A stretch of 64,000 bases of DNA from Polychytrium aggregatum (taxonomy: Eukaryota > Chytridiomycota > Chytridiomycetes > Polychytriales). The DNA is taken from positions 620,001 to 684,000 of the forward strand of contig NW_026516209.1 of the NCBI RefSeq assembly GCF_025602895.1. Direction: 5' to 3'. The notes beneath the pieces are model-generated. The model was not told where the DNA came from, did not search any database, and saw only the letters and a program-made list of their open reading frames with translations. The translations under genes and the position numbers were made by a program. Below are positions 58,760 through 64,000 of the stretch, in pieces; position 1 is the first letter of the stretch, and the number at the start of each line of letters is the position of its first letter.

Positions 58760-60618
58760 ATGTCGCAGATCAAGGATAAGCCTGCTGCCACAGCGGGAAA
58801 GAAGCGAGGTAGGTCTGCGATCCCATCGCAACTCAACGCTGTTGGTTCCTGGCACCCCATTCTGCACCCATTCTGCATCCCTCCATGCCGCTGACATTGC
58901 TCCTTCGCTGACCGCATTCGTTCTCGAAACTCGATGGCGACAGGGCGTCCGAGAACCTGCGATCGGGCTGTGTTCTGCACCCACAAGCTGCCCGTGATTG
59001 CCAGCACCGGCAGGAACCGAAAGGTGCTGCTGCCTCGACCCACCCAGCCTGCTCCAGCCGCAGTTACGGCATCGACCTCGGCCTCCTCGTTGGCCACTGC
59101 CTCCAATGGAACTGCAAATGGGGCGTCGGTAGCCCCGCTGGACGTCGGACAGCTCGCCACATTGGGTCCTCGACTGGCTCCCAAGCCCCCAGAGACGAGC
59201 CAGCCGCCAGAGCAGCAGCCCGTCCACCAGCACGGCTCGCACGACTTTTATTTCTTCTACCCCAACTATGTTGATCCGTCTCTGTCCGTCTATCCGTACT
59301 ATCCAGCGCTTGCAGCTCCATTACAGCCGGTAGCGGCCTCTCACTCTCCGGACACTCTCCAACAGGCGATCGTAAGCGTCCCACAACACCACCACCACCA
59401 TCATCATCATCACGACCATGGCTATCAGCATCCACCTCTCCACAATCAGCTCGACCACAACCTTGTCTGCCTTGATCATCTCGACAGCTGCGCCTTGACC
59501 CAGACACCGGCAGCCATGGCTGCCACCCATGCGTACGAAGGCCAATCCAGCCTCGACTCGCTCTTTGCCCCAATAGCCCAGAGCATGGAGGGCTCGGTGG
59601 GCTCGTTATCGCCGGTGAACTGTGATGGCGATGCCCTCCACATAGACTTTCAGGACTTTTGTCTCCTGCAAGGCAACGGAGCCTGTCCCGACGGCAGCAG
59701 TCCGCTCCCAGAGCATCCACACATTCGGCGCATGCATGTCGACTGCTGCCACGACCAGTTCTCCAACCCGGACGACCCTGGACACTTGAGAGATGTGTTG
59801 GCCGAGATTTTCTACAGCGACATTTGGCCGTGCGAGCTTGAGGCCGACTCGTTTGCAGCCGTCGCTGCTGACCAGACTCATCCATCAGCCCCAGACTGCT
59901 CCGTATCGGTTTGTTCCTCTCCCGCGGCCCAACAACACCCCGGGCTCATTTTCGATCACCAGCAACCCAGGAGCTCACCCGACTGCTCAGACGCTATGGG
60001 CGGCGATGGACAGCCAGTCGGCTCCCTACTAGCCCATGTGGAACCGGCCGTGGATGCAGAGTGCTCACAGAGCAACCCGATGGCGCCGATGACCAAGCAG
60101 GAGCGCCGCCGCATGCAAAACTGCATCTCCTCGAGAAAGTTTCGGGTCAAGCAGCGAAATATTGAGGAGCAACGACAATGCGAGATTCATCAACACTCGG
60201 GTATAATCCAGGACCTGGAAAGGCGAATCACAGGTAAACCTGGCGAGCAGAGCCCGACTATCCGCGCATGTGCTGGTGGAGATGCCGTGAGATGCGCTAA
60301 TGCCGCGGCCTTCTCTGGATGTATGCTGACACACCGCCTGTTGCCCTTTCCTGCCATGACTGCTCTTCGATGTGGAAACGCTGGCCTCTGGGGTGCTGGC
60401 GGTAATCTAGAATACAAGATGGAGGTGGAGTGGCTGAGGCGGCTGATCAGCGACGGAGTCACTTCGGCCAAGCTTCAGGACATCTATCGCGAGGTCAGTG
60501 CCGGCGTGCAAGCCCCGAATGCATGGTGTTGGCATTGAAACGGACATCGTACGTACTTACCGACCTTCCTTCGATATGCCAGAACGGCATTGAATTCTCC
60601 GGAACCGACACTGATTGA
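58760..60618 (+). CDS. bZIP transcription factor, 4 exons
   Basis: I place the exons at 58,760-58,808, 58,944-60,233, 60,411-60,493 and 60,583-60,618, GT-AG and in frame, for 485 residues. The first joint gives an AT-hook-like KKRGRPR. The long middle is disordered, with a His run (about residue 150; HHHHHHHHDHG), acidic patches and Cys/Ser-rich parts. The basic region near residue 420 is ERRRMQNCISSRKFRVKQR, which fits the bZIP N-x7-R pattern (N, then R eight positions later). A short leucine zipper follows across the splice (IQDLERRITEYKMEVEWLRR, then LISDGVTSAKLQDIY). A nuclear regulator; target unknown. The zipper is short, so dimerisation may be weak or the assignment of the last exons incomplete. 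Confidence 0.8.
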
Positions 60619-61466
60619 ATCGGTTCCAGACACCCTCTGTCCTGGCGTCGTTTCTGCAGATCGTCGGCCACATCGTCTCCACATCTCCACCGCGGCTTCA
60701 TGTTCCTATCTCTGGCACACTCGTCGACGACATATACGCCCTGTTCAATACGCCCTGTTCAATACATCCTGTTCAATACATCCTGCTCGATACACAAGCG
60801 CATGTCGTCTTTGATCACAACACGGCCTTTCTTAAACGATGCGCAGTGATAGCACAATGGTGGTGCGGTCGAGCCCAATGCAGGGGCATATCGCATGGCT
60901 GGGAGGGTGCAGGACAAGCAACTTGGCTGAGTATCCCAGGAGCCAGTGCACGGAGCAGACATGCATCGTCGTCGGCACGAGAGGCAGCAGCGCCGACCAG
61001 GACACTCGCCGCTCCTGTCGACCAGCGTGGAACCCACTTGCGCTGTGGTGGCCGCAGATGCACCCATGTCTTGCTCCTGCATGTCAGCGGCTTTGGCTGT
61101 GTGGCCGCTGCCTGGGCTGCCTCCCACGGGCCGCAAGTTGCTCTTCCTGGACTCGACTTGCGTCTTGCTCCTCGGCGGCTGGGCTGTCTCGTCCAGATCC
61201 TTGCTCCTTCCGCTTGCGTCTTTGCGTCGGCGACATGTCGGGGGCTCTTGGAGGACCCACGCCGCCGGCCAAGGTCCGCCTGGATAAAACGGCAGCAGAG
61301 CTCAAGCCGGCTTGGCCGAACGAGCCCACGTCTGCCTCGACCTCCTTCGCTTCTCCTGGTCATGACAAACCCGCCTGGGCGACTCGCTCCTAGTTCTCAC
61401 ACCCCCCTGGCCACTACCATCCCGCGTGTCGAACACTATCGTCCCTTCCCGTGTCCTCCGACATCG
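60619..61466. other. Intergenic region upstream of the secreted-protein gene
   Basis: A 14-bp tandem repeat (cctgttcaatacat type) at 60,742-60,793. Long open frames occur on both strands without recognisable domains; no gene called. Confidence 0.4.
60742..60793. repeat. 14-bp tandem repeat (gccctgttcaatac)n
   Basis: Four copies with minor changes (gccctgttcaatac, atcctgttcaatac, atcctgctcgatac). Confidence 0.8.
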
Positions 61467-64000
61467 ATGTCCGCCTCCGCGCAGGTTCTGCCGTGCCCCA
61501 GCACCCCCATGAAGCCACGACCCGGATGGCTCCTGCTGCTTCTGGCGCTTCTGGTGCTGTGCACACCGACATCGGGTGCCTATCTCGACATGCGACTACC
61601 ACGGCGTGACCCTTGCACCAACGCTCTCCAGACCGCCGATCCGCAACTGCTTTCGGTAACTTCGCTGTCCCATCACCTAGTTCTCCAAATTCGATCTGTG
61701 GCCATCGATTGAATCAACGCTCATCCTCAAGCACCCTCGACACGGCCGAGCACCCGCCCGCTGACACCTCTGTTTGCATGTCTACAGAATTGCGGGTTTC
61801 GATCTCTGCTCCTACTCAATCTGAGCGACTCCCAGACACTCGGCCAAGTTATATCGAGCTCGTGCTCCAGCAACTCTTGTCCCCCGGTTTTGTTGGGGTC
61901 ACTCCAGAGCATATCGTCAGCGGTATGTATGTCTCGGCGGCACACGGGCATTTCCTGCGATATATGCCCATCCCCCCATCCCGGCGAATCCACGAAAGGC
62001 ATTTCGTCACTCACGACGAATATGGATGCATCGCGTGCGCTTGCTAATCTCAATTCTCTTCGTCGCAGTGCACCCTTCAAAACTCTTTTGACGTCGCATC
62101 TCTGCTTTCGATCCTGCCGACGTCGACCAACTCTAGCGTGTGTGCCCTCAACAACTCCACTGGTGCTCCATGCATCCAGGAGATCCTGAGTGATCTCCAG
62201 GGAATTCCAGGGTCGCCGCTAGCATTCTCGCAAGTCTGCACTCCGTAAGATCTAACGCCGATTCCGCGCCGCTCGGGGAGACTTATACTCAACCGGACAA
62301 TGAGCCAGCCACACCCATGTCTCACTTCCAGAACTGCCCATCTGATCCTCTTTGTTTGTGAACCGCACTTGCAGATGCATCGCTGCCAATCAAGCATTCA
62401 TTTCCTCACCGTTCTTTGGCTCAAACGTAATGCTGGATAGTCCTATTGCACGCACGATTTGTGGGCCGTCGCCAGCACGCCCCCCCCCGAGTTGATACTG
62501 ACGACTGTTTGTCCGAACACCAGGGCACACGGCTCTCATCCGCATACGAAGTAAACTGTGTCGGGCAGACATCTATTGGCGGACCCAACTTTGGGGGGCA
62601 GATCGCCAACCTCAGTGCCGGCTGCCAATCGGCCTTTGAAACCGGTCTTCGGAGCTTGAGCCAGGTGAGTCGGATGGCGTGCTTCAGGACGTCATCAGAA
62701 CGAATCAGTCCAGGCCACGCCCACGGACGATGCATGCGTTGATCTGCAGATCTGCTGGCTCAGCATCTTACTATCCATCTGGTGCATCAGAGCTGTTCGT
62801 TTTCAGGTGGCGCGCAGCCGTTCTTCGGATCGAACTTTACCTACTTTCTTGATGCCGTGTGCTCAAATCCGGCCTGCTCGGTATCCTATGCCAGCCTGAT
62901 CGCGAATACTTCACAGTTTGTAAGTTGCTTTGCTCGCTGTTTTGCCCATTGCTTCGACGACCTCTCTCCCTCCAGCTTGGAGTCATCAAATCCGCCTCAG
63001 ACAGCTTGCCCAATTCATTGGCTTTAAGTTCTCGCCAATGTCGCTGTCCGCCAGTCCCGGTCACTCACCAAGTTCGCATCGTCATTGTCCCAGTGCGAGG
63101 CCTCCTTCACCAATATTTTCACACTCGGGAGCATCGTCTATGCCCCGCTCTACTTATCACCAAGCACCAACCCGCTTTGTGCCCCATCACAACCATCCGA
63201 AAACGACTTTACCTACTGTGGCATCGAAGTCATCCAAGCCGAGCTTAACAGTCCGAATATTACAGTGTCATGTTCATCGTAGGTAGATCCGGGGCATATC
63301 TGAGCAGATGCTGGACGATGCCTCTCTGCTGACCATCGGCTATGCTTGTTCATACAGATGCATGGGCCAGATCTATCCCTATCTTTCCAACTCGTCCAAT
63401 CCATCGGTAGGTACTTGCTGCTATCCAGGTGCCAGTGCATGGTAAAGCGAGACGGCGATATATTCTTTGATGGACAAGTAGCGTCGATGAAAACACTTTA
63501 CTAAGCTCTGGATTGCTTGCGGGCAGGATGTCGATCTTTCGGCGGTATACTCGCGGTCTTGTCTTCCACAAGCCACCCCTCGGTCGTCGCCCACAAGCAC
63601 GGGGATAGTAATCACAGGTCAGGCCTCTCAAGTCTCAGCCTCCTTATCAACGTCGCCATCATCGCTCTTCCCTCAGTCGACAGTGGCATCGACTGTTCCC
63701 ACTACCTCTCTGTCATCTTCGGAGACAAGACCATCATCCTTCCTGTCAGCGGCCGTGACAACGGCGAGCCAGTCTTCATCGTCAGCGGCAGTGTCCAGCG
63801 CAACATCGACTGCTTCGGCGTCAACAATATCGGTCGGAGTGCTCGGACAGAATCAACAGTCGGCATCGGCATCGGCATCGGCATCGGCATCGGCATCGGC
63901 ATCGGCATCGGCATCGGCATCGGCATCGGCATCACGATCTTCCTCGCTGCAGGCTGCTGCCTCGTCCATAACACCAAAGTCATCCTCGTCGAACTTGTCG
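61467..64000 (+). CDS. Secreted Cys-rich protein with Ser/Ala-rich stalk, multi-exon, 3' partial
   Basis: Not recognised. ATG 61,467 or, better placed for a signal peptide, ATG 61,509 (KPRPGWLLLLLALLVLCTP). Exon 1 ends at 61,655 (gtaact). Next exons carry CTLQNSFDVASLLSILPTST, then CALNNSTGAPCIQEILSDLQ and LAFSQVCTP. Then come RCIAANQAFISSPFFGSNV, NCVGQTSIGGPNFGGQIANL and GCQSAFETGLRSL. Later blocks are FFGSNFTYFLDAVCSNPACS and TNIFTLGSIVYAPLYLSPST followed by ENDFTYCGIEVIQAEL. Regularly spaced Cys and several N-glycosylation sequons (NST, NFT, NIT) fit an extracellular protein. From about 63,600 it becomes a Ser/Thr/Ala stalk, including an (SA)n run encoded by GGCATC repeats. It runs off the window; a membrane anchor or GPI signal may follow. 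Confidence 0.65.
63861..63933. repeat. (CGGCAT)n hexanucleotide array, probably coding
   Basis: Twelve copies of cggcat; it reads as Ser-Ala repeats in the frame of the Ser-rich stalk of the secreted protein, and as Gly-Ile or Arg-His in the others. Confidence 0.95.

Overview
This is nuclear DNA of a GC-rich, intron-containing fungus, most likely a flagellated zoosporic fungus (chytrid). The genes are split by short GT-AG introns. Two genes for motile cilia or flagella are present, kinesin-2 subunit KAP3 and a CFAP74-like protein. They sit beside fungal-type genes: a MET3-type ATP sulfurylase with a degenerate APS-kinase domain, IPI3, SLX9, Nem1-type phosphatase and a DUF4246 protein. The species cannot be named from this sequence alone.

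Layout. 0-5 kb: a serine-rich protein with a repeated LLDECVAAAV motif (open at the left edge), casein kinase 2 beta, and a coiled-coil hypothetical. 5.4-9.9 kb: KAP3, minus strand, many exons. 10.9-17 kb: Nem1/CTDNEP1-like phosphatase, CYRI/FAM49 Rac1-binding protein, SLX9. 17.7-24 kb: a membrane-anchored metallophosphoesterase of the endopolyphosphatase/sphingomyelinase type, an F-box-like leucine-rich-repeat protein, and an unrecognised multi-exon gene whose stop codon overlaps that of the LRR gene. 24.9-30.2 kb: GRTP1-like TBC Rab-GAP with an intronic minisatellite, and mitochondrial ribosomal protein mL53. 30.6-37.7 kb: a single-pass membrane protein, ATP sulfurylase, DUF4246 protein. 37.9-43.9 kb: mobile-element region. 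44-49 kb: TSR3, NR2C2AP homologue, an unrecognised gene. 49.2-60.6 kb: CFAP74-like, IPI3/WDR18, a bZIP factor. 61.5 kb to the right edge: a secreted Cys-rich, Ser/Ala-rich protein that runs off the window.

The most interesting system is at 37,882-41,622. It is a Tc1/mariner-type element with TA-bounded terminal inverted repeats. It carries a DD34E transposase and, in the same orientation, a Fanzor (eukaryotic TnpB-like, RNA-guided RuvC nuclease). A 312-bp internally deleted, inverted relative lies at 43,578-43,889. It keeps both ends plus the 3' tip of the Fanzor gene and the conserved right-end segment where an omega-RNA would be expected. A third, decayed copy lies at about 35,583-35,800. 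The three copies define the element ends and point to a conserved non-coding right-end module. The Fanzor reading frame in the large copy is interrupted by a one-base frame change near 40,380.
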